Numbered from the stretch's first letter, positions 18,330 through 28,711 are shown. The stretch is DNA of 64,000 nucleotides from an uncultured Hyphomicrobiales bacterium (GCA_903878085.1 CAIRGJ010000012.1:62001-126000), one strand, 5' to 3'. A program made the numbers and translations. Notes: a model not told the origin generated them from the letters alone.

Positions 18330-19298
18330 ATGAACTTGGCTTTGCGTGCTGTCCGCCGTTTTGCATTTGCCGCCGTCACGATCGTCCTCACCTCCGCGGC
18401 GATGGCGCAGAGCTATCCCGACAAACCGATCCGCGCCTACATCCCGTTCGGCGCCGGCAGCGCCACCGACGTCATCCACCGCGCCGTGTTCGACGCCGTG
18501 GCCGCCGAACTCGGCCAGCCGATCATTGTCGAGAACCGCGGCGGCGCCGGCGGCACACTCGCCACCGGCGCGGTTGTTCGCGCCGAACCGGACGGCTACA
18601 CCGTCCTCGCCAACTCGTCGGCCCATACCGTTTCGCCCTTCATCGTCAGCGCGCCTTACGACACCGCCAAGGACCTGTCCGGCGTCTTGATGGTCGGCCA
18701 GAACGCCAACGTCATGATCGTCAACCCGTCGAAGGGCTGGAAGACGATCAAGGACTTCGTCGCCGCCGCCAAAGCTAATCCGGGCTCGATCAATTACGGC
18801 TCGGCCGGCGTCGGCACCGCCACCCACATCAGCGCCGAGCGTTTCCGCCTCGCCGCCGGCATCCAGGCGACCCACGTTCCGTACAAAGGCGGTCCCGAGG
18901 CCATCACCGACATCCTGGGCGGCCGCATCGATTTCTATTTCTGTCCGATCTCAACCGCGCTGCCGCTGATCCGCGACGGCCGCGCCGTGGCGCTCCTGGT
19001 ATCGACGCCGACGCGTGCCTCGGATCTGCCCGACGTGCCGACTCCGGCCGAGGCGGGCTTTGCCAACGCGGATACCACGATCTGGTTTGCGGCGTTCATG
19101 CCGTCGAAGACGCCGCGGGCCATCATCGACAAATTCCACGCCGCGGGAATGAAAGTGCTGGCGACGCCGGCGATGAAAGCCAAATTGAAGCAACTCGCGG
19201 TCGATCCGATGCCGATGACGCCGGCGGAGATCGATCAGTTGGTGGTCAAAGAACTTTCATCCAACGAAAAGCTGATCAAGGCCGCCGGTATCAAATAG
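18330..19298 (+). CDS. Bug-family (TctC-like) tripartite tricarboxylate transporter receptor
   Basis: A 322-residue periplasmic solute receptor. The signal peptide covers about residues 1-27 (cut after AMA in SAAMAQSYP). The mature chain opens with the Bug signature YPDKPIRAYIPFGAGSATD and continues with NRGGAGGTLATGAV and YTVLANSSAH. These proteins bind carboxylated compounds through bridging waters. No TctA/TctB membrane genes are adjacent, which is usual for the many orphan Bug genes. AGAGGGG precedes the ATG. The ligand is unknown. Confidence 0.92.
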   Translation: MNLALRAVRRFAFAAVTIVLTSAAMAQSYPDKPIRAYIPFGAGSATDVIHRAVFDAVAAELGQPIIVENRGGAGGTLATGAVVRAEPDGYTVLANSSAHTVSPFIVSAPYDTAKDLSGVLMVGQNANVMIVNPSKGWKTIKDFVAAAKANPGSINYGSAGVGTATHISAERFRLAAGIQATHVPYKGGPEAITDILGGRIDFYFCPISTALPLIRDGRAVALLVSTPTRASDLPDVPTPAEAGFANADTTIWFAAFMPSKTPRAIIDKFHAAGMKVLATPAMKAKLKQLAVDPMPMTPAEIDQLVVKELSSNEKLIKAAGIK

Positions 19299-19377
19299 CC
19301 GCGGCGTCCTTCCCTGTCTCGATTTGCGGCGGCGGCAGTGCTATCGCAGGACCCGCATTCGCCAACCCGGGACGGAC

Positions 19378-20307
19378 ATGACCAATCCAATTCGCGGCAT
19401 GATCGCAGTCGACAAGATCGGCTGCAAAATCCTGTTTCTCAATCCGCAAACCTACGAGACTGAAACCGTTCTCGAAGGCTTTCAGCGCACGGTGCACGAA
19501 TTGCTGGTGATGCCGGAAGAAGGCTTAGCCTATGTACCGATCTTCGGCGACGGCATTCACGGCCGCAATCCCAACCCAGGCCATACGCTGCACGTCATCG
19601 ACCTGCTCGAGCGCAAGATCGCCGACAGCATCGATCTGTCGCCCTATCGCGCGCCGCATACTGTGCGGCTCGGCGCCGATGGGCTGATCTACATCACCTG
19701 CGAGAACAGCGCGGTGGTGGCGGTGATCGATCCCAAGACCAACGCGATGATCGACGCTATCCAATCCGGCTCGACCAACGGCCACCGGCTGGCCATCGCG
19801 CCGGACGGGCAACGGCTCTACACCGACAACGAGGAAGATGCCTCGGTCTCCGTGATCGACGTGCCGAACCGCAAGCTCATCGGCCAGATTAAGACGCCGC
19901 AGGCGCTGGCCGGCATCGCCGTCTCCAATGACGGCCGCACCGTGATCGCGGTCAGCGCCGAGCAGCCGGTGATATTCGCGATCGACCCTGTGGGCGGGAA
20001 AGTCACCCGCGAAATCCCGCTTGAGGGGGCGGAGAAGGCGGCGCAGATCGCGCGTTATTCGCCAGATGGCACGATGCTCGTTGTCAGCAACCTGAACGCC
20101 AATATGATCCACTTCATCGACGCCGCGTTCGGCGCGCAATTTTGCGTACCGGTCGGCAGCCAACCGATGGATTTCGCCTTCCGCGGCAACGAGTTGTTCG
20201 TCGGCTGCCAGGGCGACGGCTCGATGTACGTCATCGATATCCCCGGCCGCCGCGTGAAACACAGCTTCCAGGCAGGCTCGGGCTGCGAATCGGTGGGCTT
20301 TTTCTAG
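19378..20307 (+). CDS. YncE-like beta-propeller protein
   Basis: A 309-residue protein built of repeated 40-45-residue beta-propeller blades (for example PDGQRLYTDNEEDASVSVID, SNDGRTVIAVSAEQP, SPDGTMLVVSNLN). These are seven-bladed YVTN/YncE-type repeats. No signal peptide is seen at the ATG at 19378, so it is probably cytoplasmic, unlike E. coli YncE. It follows the Bug receptor with an 80 bp gap on the same strand. The function is unknown; such proteins can be lactonase-like or pure interaction scaffolds. Confidence 0.85.
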   Translation: MTNPIRGMIAVDKIGCKILFLNPQTYETETVLEGFQRTVHELLVMPEEGLAYVPIFGDGIHGRNPNPGHTLHVIDLLERKIADSIDLSPYRAPHTVRLGADGLIYITCENSAVVAVIDPKTNAMIDAIQSGSTNGHRLAIAPDGQRLYTDNEEDASVSVIDVPNRKLIGQIKTPQALAGIAVSNDGRTVIAVSAEQPVIFAIDPVGGKVTREIPLEGAEKAAQIARYSPDGTMLVVSNLNANMIHFIDAAFGAQFCVPVGSQPMDFAFRGNELFVGCQGDGSMYVIDIPGRRVKHSFQAGSGCESVGFF

Positions 20308-20396
20308 CCCTGCCATTTGGCACTTCCAGCGCCGCCAACACTGCCAACTGGCAACCGGGGCGCTGCCCCGCTAGATAGGCGGCTGGAGAGCCTTCA

Positions 20397-21236
20397 ATGA
20401 CGCGTGACGCCAAAGCCGCCAAAGAACGGGAAACCTGGGCCAAGCTCTGGCCGAGCCAGACGCCTGAGAAATCCGTGCCGCTGTTGCAGGCGTTGCATAT
20501 TCTCACCCGCGAAGCCACGCTGAACGCGGATTCGCGGCGCAAGCTGACCCAGGTGCTGCATCTGACGCAGTTGCTGCGCCCGGCGCTGGAGAGCCTACTC
20601 AAGGACGATGGCGATCCGGTCATCGCCGATGTCGGCGCGGGGAAATCCTATCTCGGCTTCATTCTCTACGACCTGATCCTGGGCCCGGCCGGACGCGGAA
20701 GCGTCGTCGGCATCGAGGCTCGGGAAAAGCTGGTCGAATCGTCGCGGGAATTGGCGACGCAATCCGGCTTCGAGCGCATGCAGTTCATCGCCGCGCCGAT
20801 CGCGGAGGCGACCCTGCCCAGCGGCCACGCACACATGGTGACGGCGCTGCATGCCTGCGACACCGCCACCGACGACGCCATCCGCTTCGCGCTGCGTCAC
20901 GAAGCCAAGACCATCGCACTGGTGCCCTGCTGTCAGGCCGAGGTGGCGCGGCTGCTGGAGGGCCAATCCGGGCCGTTGCGCCAGTTGTGGCGGCACCCGA
21001 TCCAGCGGCGCGAGTTCGGCGCCCACGTGACCAATGTGATCCGCGGCCTGGTGCTGGAAGCGCACGGCTACAAAGTGCGCGTCACCGAGTTCACCGGGCT
21101 CGAACACACGATGAAGAACGAGTTGATCCTGGCCGAGCGCCATCAGCGCAGCAACGCGCAGGCGCGCGGCGAGCTCAACCGGCTGATCGACCAGCTCGGC
21201 GTCAAGCCGGCGCTGCTCGACGTCATGGCTGCCTAG
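20397..21236 (+). CDS. SAM-dependent methyltransferase (METTL25/GSTCD-like, Methyltransf_32)
   Basis: A 279-residue protein with SAM motif I IADVGAGKSYLGFILYD, the segment HACDTATDDAIRFALRH and a VPCCQAEVA motif. This combination (AGxGxL, HACD, PCC) is the signature of the Methyltransf_32 family; eukaryotic relatives are METTL25 and GSTCD. An RNA substrate is plausible because two rRNA-modification-type genes follow directly: the next starts 3 bp after the stop. The substrate itself has not been shown. Confidence 0.88.
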   Translation: MTRDAKAAKERETWAKLWPSQTPEKSVPLLQALHILTREATLNADSRRKLTQVLHLTQLLRPALESLLKDDGDPVIADVGAGKSYLGFILYDLILGPAGRGSVVGIEAREKLVESSRELATQSGFERMQFIAAPIAEATLPSGHAHMVTALHACDTATDDAIRFALRHEAKTIALVPCCQAEVARLLEGQSGPLRQLWRHPIQRREFGAHVTNVIRGLVLEAHGYKVRVTEFTGLEHTMKNELILAERHQRSNAQARGELNRLIDQLGVKPALLDVMAA

Positions 21237-21239
21237 CGC

Positions 21240-22154
21240 ATGATCCCGAATATCGCGGGTATTTATGGCAAGCCGCCGGCCGATGTGGTGGACCTGCCCG
21301 CCGGTGCGGTTCAGTTCTCGCCGCTGATGCCGGGCGCATCGGAATTGGGGTCGCAGGCTGAAGGCACCCTCGCCTCCATGACCATGCTGGCGCCGCCGGG
21401 TACGCTGGAGCGGCGCTACACACTTGCGCAGGCGCTGCGCGCCGTCGCGCCGGGCGGGTCGTTCGTCGCGCTGGCACCCAAAGATCAAGGCGGCACACGG
21501 TTGCGCAAGGAGATGCAAGCTTTCGGCTGCACCATCGAGGAAGCCGCGCGGCGGCATCATCGCATCGCGATTTGCGCCCGGCCTGACCGCTTGACCGGCA
21601 TCGACGAAGCAATAACGGAAGGCGGCCCGCAATTGCTGTCCGATCTCGGCCTGTGGTCGCAGCCCGGCGTCTTCAGTTGGGACCGCATCGATCCGGGCAG
21701 CGCGCTGTTGCTGCAGCATTTGCCCGCGCAGAGCGGACGCGGCGCCGATTTCGGCTGCGGCGTCGGCGTGTTGGCGCGCGCGGTGCTGACCTCGCCCAAG
21801 GTCGCGCAGCTCACTTTGATCGACATCGACCGCCGCGCGATTCAATCCGCGCAACGCAATCTCGACGACCCGCGCTTGAGTTTCCGGTGGACCGACGTGC
21901 GCGAGCCCAACCCCGACCTGACGGCGCTCGACTTCGTGGTGATGAACGCGCCATTTCACGATGCCGGTACGGAAGACCGCGGGCTTGCTCTCAACTTCGT
22001 CAAGCGCGCCGCCGAATCGCTGCGCGCGGGCGGCGTCTGCTGGCTCACCGCCAACCGCCATTTGCCGTATGAAGCGGCCATGAAACCGCTGTTCAAGCGC
22101 GTCGATCTGAAGATCGAAACTGGCGGCTACAAGATCTACGAGGCGCACACGTGA
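21240..22154 (+). CDS. RsmC/RlmG-like rRNA (guanine-N2) methyltransferase
   Basis: A 304-residue protein with the two-domain layout of RsmC: a degenerate N-terminal methyltransferase-like half and a C-terminal active half with motif I GADFGCGVGVLARAVL, acidic LIDIDRRAIQ and the catalytic MNAPFHD motif (the NPPFH equivalent). RsmC modifies G1207 of 16S rRNA and RlmG modifies 23S rRNA; the assignment between them is open. Asn-Ala-Pro-Phe in place of Asn-Pro-Pro-Phe is a mild variant. It overlaps the pseudouridine synthase start by four bases (GTGA). Confidence 0.87.
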   Translation: MIPNIAGIYGKPPADVVDLPAGAVQFSPLMPGASELGSQAEGTLASMTMLAPPGTLERRYTLAQALRAVAPGGSFVALAPKDQGGTRLRKEMQAFGCTIEEAARRHHRIAICARPDRLTGIDEAITEGGPQLLSDLGLWSQPGVFSWDRIDPGSALLLQHLPAQSGRGADFGCGVGVLARAVLTSPKVAQLTLIDIDRRAIQSAQRNLDDPRLSFRWTDVREPNPDLTALDFVVMNAPFHDAGTEDRGLALNFVKRAAESLRAGGVCWLTANRHLPYEAAMKPLFKRVDLKIETGGYKIYEAHT

Positions 22155-22894
22155 GCAAAAGCCCGCCGACATTGCGGCTCGACCGCCTGCTCGCCAATCT
22201 CGGCTACGGCTCGCGCCGCGAAGTACAGCGGCTGGTCGTGATGGGCTTCGTCACGCTCGACGGCGTTCCGTTGACAGACAGCGACCAGCGCATCGTCATC
22301 ACACCTGATCTGTCGGCGCGCATGACGGTCGATGACGAGCCGCTCGACCCGCCGCCGGGCATGGTAGTGGTGATGAACAAGCCCATCGGCGTCACCTGCT
22401 CGCACAAGGAGCAAGGGCCGCTGGTTTACTCGCTGCTGCCGGAGCGCTGGCGGCGCCGCGAGCCGGCGATCTCGACCGTCGGCCGCCTCGACAAGGATAC
22501 CTCCGGCCTTCTGCTCATGACCGATGACGGCGCGCTGCTGCATAAGATCATCTCGCCGCGCAGTAACGTCACCAAGCGCTACGACGTGACGCTCGACCGG
22601 CCGTTGCGCGGGGCTGAGGAGAATATCTTCGCCTCCGGCGAGCTGATGCTGGAGAGCGAAACCACGCCGCTGCTGCCGGTACCGATGGAGGTGGCGTCGC
22701 CGACGCGCGCCTTCGTGACGCTCACCGAAGGCCGCTATCACCAGGTGCGGCGCATGTTCGCGGCGGTCGGCAATCACGTCACCGCGCTGCATCGCGACCG
22801 GATTGGAAGTCTGAGTTTGCCCGACGATCTGCCGGCCGGAGAATTCCGCATTCTCGGCGCGGCCGATCTGGCTTTGGTGTTTGCGCGGGCGTAG
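22151..22894 (+). CDS. Pseudouridine synthase, RsuA/RluB/E/F family
   Basis: A 247-residue enzyme with an N-terminal S4 RNA-binding domain (RLDRLLANLGYGSRREVQRLV) and a catalytic domain holding GRLDKDTSGLLLMT with the catalytic Asp. Later segments KRYDVTLDRP and EGRYHQVRRMFAAVGNHV are family-typical. RsuA makes pseudouridine 516 in 16S rRNA; RluB/E/F act on 23S, and the sequence does not settle the target. The start is GTG, overlapping the RsmC-like stop, so the two are coupled. The gene meets the convergent dehydrogenase with 8 bp between. Confidence 0.93.
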   Translation: MSKSPPTLRLDRLLANLGYGSRREVQRLVVMGFVTLDGVPLTDSDQRIVITPDLSARMTVDDEPLDPPPGMVVVMNKPIGVTCSHKEQGPLVYSLLPERWRRREPAISTVGRLDKDTSGLLLMTDDGALLHKIISPRSNVTKRYDVTLDRPLRGAEENIFASGELMLESETTPLLPVPMEVASPTRAFVTLTEGRYHQVRRMFAAVGNHVTALHRDRIGSLSLPDDLPAGEFRILGAADLALVFARA

Positions 22895-22902
22895 CTGCGC
22901 GC

Positions 22903-23979
22903 CTACGCCAGCGCGTCGGCGACCGCCTTGCCGCAGGTGACCGTGTCGGCCGAGCCTTTCAGATCGCGGGTGCGCAGCTTCTGCTCGATCAGCACCTTCT
23001 CGATCGCGTCGACGATGGCCTTGGCGGCCTCGGGCTCGCCGAGATGTTCCAGCATCATGGCGCCCGACCAGATCTGGCCGATCGGGTTGGCGATGCCTTG
23101 GCCGGCGATGTCCGGCGCCGAACCGTGCACCGGCTCGAACACCGACGGGAACAGGCGCTCGGGATTGATGTTGCCCGACGGCGCGATGCCGATAGTGCCG
23201 GTGCAAGCGGGCCCGAGATCGGACAAAATATCGCCGAACAAATTCGACGCGACCACGACGTTGAAGCGGTCCGGGTTCATGACGAAATGCGCGGCGAGAA
23301 TGTCGATGTGGAACTGATTCCACTTCACATCCGGATAGCCCTTCGCCATTTCCTTCACGCGTTCGTCCCAGTACGGCATGGTGATGGCGATGCCGTTGGA
23401 CTTGGTCGCCGACGTCAGATGTTTCTTCGGCGTCGAGCGCGCCAGTTCGAAGGCGAATTTAAGCACGCGGTCGACGCCGACGCGGCTCATCACCGTCTCC
23501 TGCACCACGACTTCGCGGTCGGTGCCGGCGAACATCTTGCCGCCGATCGCGGAATACTCGCCTTCGGTATTCTCGCGCACCACCCAGAAGTCGATGTCGC
23601 CGGGCTTGCGGCCGACGAGGGGACACGGCACGCCGGGCATCAGGCGCACGGGCCGCAGATTGACGTACTGGTCGAACTCGCGGCGGAACAGAATGAGTGA
23701 ACCCCAGAGAGAGATGTGATCCGGCACCCGGTCGGGCATGCCGACGGCGCCGAAATAGATCGCGTCGTGCTTGCCGATCCGGTCTTTCCAGTCCTCCGGC
23801 ATCATGCGGCCGTGCTTTTCGTAATAATCGCACGATGCAAAATCGAAATGATCCAGCCGCAATTCGAAGCCGTATTTCTTCGCCGCCGCCTCCAGCACGC
23901 GCACGCCTTCGGGCATGACTTCCTTGCCGATGCCGTCGCCGGGGATGACGGCGACGCGGTGAACGCGATTGGTGGTCAT
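22903..23979 (-). CDS. ttuC: Tartrate dehydrogenase / D-malate dehydrogenase (decarboxylating)
   Basis: A 358-residue NAD-dependent beta-decarboxylating dehydrogenase of the isocitrate/isopropylmalate family. It has IPGDGIGKEVMPEGVRVL at the start, the RENTEGEYSAIGG substrate loop, and the NVVVASNLFGDILSDLGP and EPVHGSAPDIAGQGIANP cofactor motifs. The SLWGSLILFRREFDQYVNLRP segment and the overall pattern match the TtuC/DmlA branch that oxidises tartrate or D-malate, rather than LeuB. The ATG at 23979 follows AAGGACCCTTCA. It sits just after phaB, probably as a separate function. Confidence 0.88.
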   Translation of the reverse strand: MTTNRVHRVAVIPGDGIGKEVMPEGVRVLEAAAKKYGFELRLDHFDFASCDYYEKHGRMMPEDWKDRIGKHDAIYFGAVGMPDRVPDHISLWGSLILFRREFDQYVNLRPVRLMPGVPCPLVGRKPGDIDFWVVRENTEGEYSAIGGKMFAGTDREVVVQETVMSRVGVDRVLKFAFELARSTPKKHLTSATKSNGIAITMPYWDERVKEMAKGYPDVKWNQFHIDILAAHFVMNPDRFNVVVASNLFGDILSDLGPACTGTIGIAPSGNINPERLFPSVFEPVHGSAPDIAGQGIANPIGQIWSGAMMLEHLGEPEAAKAIVDAIEKVLIEQKLRTRDLKGSADTVTCGKAVADALA

Positions 23980-23989
23980 TGAAGGGTCC

Positions 23990-24715
23990 TTAAACGAAGT
24001 ACTGCCCGCCATTGGCGGTGAGCGTCGAGCCGGTCATCAGCCCGGCGTCGTCGGACGCCAGGAACACGACGCAGCGCGCAATTTCCTCAGGCTCGCCCAA
24101 ACGTCCGATCGGGATCAGCGGCAGGACGCTTTTCTCCAGCACGTCCTTCGGCACCGCCTGCACCATTTCGGTGTTGATGTAGCCCGGGCAGATCGCGTTC
24201 ACGGTGATGCCGGAGCGCGCGCTTTCCTGCGCCAGCGCCTTGGTGAAGCCGAGTTCGCCGGCTTTCGCCGCAGAGTAGTTAGTCTGGCCGAACTGGCCCT
24301 TCTGGCCGTTGATCGACGAGATGTTGACGATGCGGCCGAACTTGCGCGCGCGCATGCCTTCGATCACCTGGCGGCACATGTTGAACAGCGAGCCGAGATT
24401 GGTGTTGATCACCGCCGTCCACTGCTCCGGCTTCATGCGGTGCAACTGGGAATCGCGCGTGATGCCGGCGTTGTTGACCAGGACGTCGATCGCGCCGACC
24501 TCGGCCTCGACCTTCTTCACGCCTTCCGCGCAAGCGTCGTACGACGACACGTCCCACTTGAACACCGGGATGCCGGTCTCGGCTTTGAATTTCTCTGCCG
24601 CCTCGTCGTTGCCGCCGTAATTGGCCGCGACTTTATAGCCTGCGGCCTTCAGCGCCTTGGCGATCGCCGCGCCGATACCGCGGGTGCCGCCGGTGACCAA
24701 TGCAACGCGAGACAT
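23990..24715 (-). CDS. phaB: Acetoacetyl-CoA reductase PhaB
   Basis: A 241-residue SDR that reduces acetoacetyl-CoA to (R)-3-hydroxybutyryl-CoA with NADPH for polyhydroxybutyrate synthesis. It shows the VALVTGGTRGIG nucleotide motif, NNAGITRD, active-site QTNYSAAKAG with the Tyr-Lys pair, and CPGYINTEMV. These and the length match PhaB. GGAGGA lies six bases before the ATG at 24715, so this start is preferred over the ATG at 24721 that abuts the ribosome-binding site. phaA lies upstream on the same strand, but a terminator separates them. Confidence 0.95.
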   Translation of the reverse strand: MSRVALVTGGTRGIGAAIAKALKAAGYKVAANYGGNDEAAEKFKAETGIPVFKWDVSSYDACAEGVKKVEAEVGAIDVLVNNAGITRDSQLHRMKPEQWTAVINTNLGSLFNMCRQVIEGMRARKFGRIVNISSINGQKGQFGQTNYSAAKAGELGFTKALAQESARSGITVNAICPGYINTEMVQAVPKDVLEKSVLPLIPIGRLGEPEEIARCVVFLASDDAGLMTGSTLTANGGQYFV

Positions 24716-24798
24716 CCTCATTCCTCCAGATTTGTTTTTGTTTTCTCATGGCGGCATTGTCACGTCCACCGTTTTGCATTCGGCGGCGCAAAAAACAA

Positions 24799-24822
24799 AA
24801 TGCCCGGCATGAACCGGGCATC
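24799..24822 (-). terminator. Rho-independent terminator of phaA
   Basis: On the minus strand a perfect 8 bp stem (ATGCCCGG with CCGGGCAT, loop TTCATG; 24800-24807 pairs with 24814-24821) is followed by TTTTGTTTTTTG. It lies about 80 bp after the phaA stop and 85 bp before the phaB start. The plus strand also has CTTTT after the stem, but no plus-strand gene ends nearby. Confidence 0.85.
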
Positions 24823-24899
24823 TTTTAGAATTTTTGCATTGCACCAGAGTGACGCTGCAATGCGGCGTAATTACGCTCGCTTAATTCTTGAGCGAGCGA

Positions 24900-26102
<1,203 letters not shown>

Positions 26103-26255
26103 CTACGGGGCGTGTCGGGCGAGAATTGGCTCTTTTTGGCACATTCCGCAAGCCCTTCGCACTGCAAAGGGGGTTTACCGCAACGCCACAAAATAGTGGC
26201 CCAGGGCTGCGGAATGCGACTATGCTTGAGATCTGGGCAGGGGAATGTGATCAAA

Positions 26256-26843
26256 ATGGCCGACGAAAAACAGCCTATTACGATCAAGAAATACGCGAAC
26301 CGGCGACTCTATAATACCGGCACGAGCACCTACGTCACGCTCGAGGACCTCGCCGTCATGGTCAAGAGCGGCGAGGATTTCGTGGTCTTCGACGCCAAGA
26401 CCGGCGAAGACATCACGCGCTCGGTGCTGGCGCAGATCGTGTCCGAGCAAGAGGGCAAAGAAGGCCAAAGCCTGTTGCCGATCGCCTTCCTGCGGCAGTT
26501 GATCCGCTTCTACGGCGACAGCATGCAGATGATGGTGCCGAGCTTCCTCGAGCAATCGATGCAATCGCTCACCAGCCAGCAGGGCAAGTTCCGCGAGCAG
26601 ATCACGCAGGCCTTCGGCGCCGGCGGCTTCGGCACGCTCGAAGAGCAAGTGCGCCGCAACATGGAGATGTTCGAAAAGACCTTCGCCATGTTCGCCCCGC
26701 CCTTCGCGCTCGGCGGCAAAACCGCGACCGGTACGCCCGGCGCGGCCGACAAACCGGCGGCAGGCGGCGGCGAGATGGACGAGCTGAAGCAGCAACTCGG
26801 CGAAATGCAGAAGCGGCTCGATAAGCTCGGCGGCAAGGAATAA
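26256..26843 (+). CDS. phaR: Polyhydroxyalkanoate synthesis repressor PhaR
   Basis: A 195-residue regulator with the N-terminal PHB/PHA accumulation DNA-binding domain (IKKYANRRLYNTGTSTYVTLEDL) and the adjacent PHB-binding region (RSVLAQIVSEQE, LLPIAFLRQLIRFYG). The C-terminal part is a helix ending in an EMDELKQQLGEMQKRLDKL coiled coil, likely for oligomerisation. PhaR represses phasin and PHB genes and is released by nascent PHB granules. The ATG at 26256 is used; an in-frame GTG at 26247 nearer to AGGGG is an alternative. It is divergent from phaA. Confidence 0.95.
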   Translation: MADEKQPITIKKYANRRLYNTGTSTYVTLEDLAVMVKSGEDFVVFDAKTGEDITRSVLAQIVSEQEGKEGQSLLPIAFLRQLIRFYGDSMQMMVPSFLEQSMQSLTSQQGKFREQITQAFGAGGFGTLEEQVRRNMEMFEKTFAMFAPPFALGGKTATGTPGAADKPAAGGGEMDELKQQLGEMQKRLDKLGGKE

Positions 26844-26846
26844 GTT

Positions 26847-28547
26847 TTACGCCGTCGCGGTGCGGTTGTTTTCCGTAAGCCACGGCCGCTCGCTGCTGGC
26901 CAGCCCAATCAGCGCGCCTTGCAGGAAATCGCAATTCCAGCCGGTCAGCAGTTGCGCGGCTTCTTCGTTCTGCACCCATTCGGCGACGGCCTTGAGGCCG
27001 AGCCGGTGCGACAGATCGATCATCGTATGAACGAAGGCGCGGTCGTCTTCCGACTTCATGATGTTCTGCACGAAGGCGCCATCGATCTTCACGATATCGA
27101 CGCCAAGCTTGCGCAGATTGCGGAACGAGGTGTTGCCGGCGCCGAAATCGTCGATGGCGATGCGGCAGCCGAGATCCTTCACCCGCTTGACGAAGCCGCG
27201 GGTGTCGTCGATGTCCTGGATCACGGCGGTCTCGGTGATCTCGATGATCAGCCGTTCGGCAACACCGGGGCTGGAGCTCAGCAAGCCGCCAAGACCGGTC
27301 CACCAATCGGGATCGACGGTCGAGGCCGGCGAGACGTTGACGCTGGCGGTCAGCGTCGGCGCTTCGGCGAGTTCGCCCACCACCAGCTCCAGCACGCGAT
27401 AGTCCAGCATCCGCACCAACCCGAGCCGCTCAGCCACTGGGATGATTTCGTTGGCGTGGCAGACGGTGCCGTCGGCGCGGTTGACCCGCATCAGACATTC
27501 GTAGAATGCCGGCTTGCGGCCGGCCGCTTCAACCACCGGCTCGAAAGCCAGCACGATGCGCCGCTCGTTGAGCGCCGCCACGATCTCGTCGGTAGCGCGC
27601 ACGCTTTCGCGGCGCAGCGCATCGCGTTCGACATTAGGCCGATAGGCGGCAAACGAGCCGTGGCGCTTGCCGCGCGCGGCGTGCAGCGCGTCTTGGGTGC
27701 GGCTGAGGATTTCGGGAACAGTGCGCGCATGGCGCGGCGCGGTCACGCCGCCAATGGTGACCGTGACGGCCACAGGCCCGGCGGGCGTCATGATCGGCTC
27801 GTCGCGCACGCCGGCCAGCAGCCGTTCGGCGGCGATGGTCAATTCGTCGGGCGTACAGCTGGTCAGCACCACGCCGAATTTGTTGCCGGTGAAGCGGCCG
27901 AGATGGTCCTTGCCGCGCAGCCGCGCGCGAATGCACTTGGCGACTTGCGCGATCACGCTCTCGGTGGTCTCGAAGCCGTAGGATTCATTGAGCCTAGCCA
28001 GATGGTCGATCGCGACCAGCAGGAAGCCACACGAGCCGCGAAATTTGATTGCTTCGTCAAGCGTCGCGCCCAGCACTTCGATGAGGCGTGTGCGGTTGAG
28101 CTCGCCGGTGAGCGGATCGAAATTCGCAAGCTGCGTCAGCTTGGCTTCGCGCGCGTGACGTTCGGTGATGGCGCGGATCACGCCATGCGCGCGCTGCGGC
28201 TTGCCGTCGGGACCGGCGAACCAGCGGCCGGTATCTTCCAGCCAGATATTCTCGTCGCCGCGCTTGAAGGCGTATTGCGCCTGATAGGCAACGCCACTGC
28301 CGCTGTCGCGGACGCCGGGCATGTTGACGGCATCGACCCGCGCCTGACCGCCGGTAGCATCTGTGCGGAGCGCGTAAGCCTTGCCGCTGGCGATCTCCGC
28401 CGTATCGGCGAGCCCCAGCACCGGCGCGGCATTGCCGCTCCAGGTTAACGCGTCGGTGTCGAGCCGCCATTCATAGGCGGCCTCGCCGATCGAGTTGAGA
28501 ATTTCCGCGGCGTCGGGGACGCCAGCTGGTTGTTCATTACGGGTCAC
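26847..28547 (-). CDS. GGDEF-EAL domain protein (c-di-GMP phosphodiesterase-like) with PAS-like N-terminus
   Basis: A 566-residue cytoplasmic protein: a PAS/PAC-like sensor region (about 10-135, ending in VIRAITERHAREAKL), a GGDEF domain (about 140-300) and an EAL domain (about 315-560). The GGDEF signature is degenerate (RFTGNKFG), so it should not make c-di-GMP. The EAL domain keeps YECLMRV (EAL reads ECL), NVSP, IIEITETAV, AIDDFGAG, VKIDGAF and AEWVQNEEAA, so the metal-binding and catalytic residues seem present and phosphodiesterase activity is likely. It is convergent with phaR, 3 bp apart. Confidence 0.9.
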   Translation of the reverse strand: MTRNEQPAGVPDAAEILNSIGEAAYEWRLDTDALTWSGNAAPVLGLADTAEIASGKAYALRTDATGGQARVDAVNMPGVRDSGSGVAYQAQYAFKRGDENIWLEDTGRWFAGPDGKPQRAHGVIRAITERHAREAKLTQLANFDPLTGELNRTRLIEVLGATLDEAIKFRGSCGFLLVAIDHLARLNESYGFETTESVIAQVAKCIRARLRGKDHLGRFTGNKFGVVLTSCTPDELTIAAERLLAGVRDEPIMTPAGPVAVTVTIGGVTAPRHARTVPEILSRTQDALHAARGKRHGSFAAYRPNVERDALRRESVRATDEIVAALNERRIVLAFEPVVEAAGRKPAFYECLMRVNRADGTVCHANEIIPVAERLGLVRMLDYRVLELVVGELAEAPTLTASVNVSPASTVDPDWWTGLGGLLSSSPGVAERLIIEITETAVIQDIDDTRGFVKRVKDLGCRIAIDDFGAGNTSFRNLRKLGVDIVKIDGAFVQNIMKSEDDRAFVHTMIDLSHRLGLKAVAEWVQNEEAAQLLTGWNCDFLQGALIGLASSERPWLTENNRTATA

Positions 28548-28711
28548 GCTCGCCCCTTTTTGGAACGCAGCGCCGGCTGAGGCGTTGGCTTGGAGAACTG
28601 AATACTACTGACGAACCTACAAGGGAATCACTAAACAACTGGAAAAACCGCCGCTGTATTCGCGTTAATGACGTTTCAGACGGGTGGTACGGGCCTTGCG
28701 ATGATCACGTA

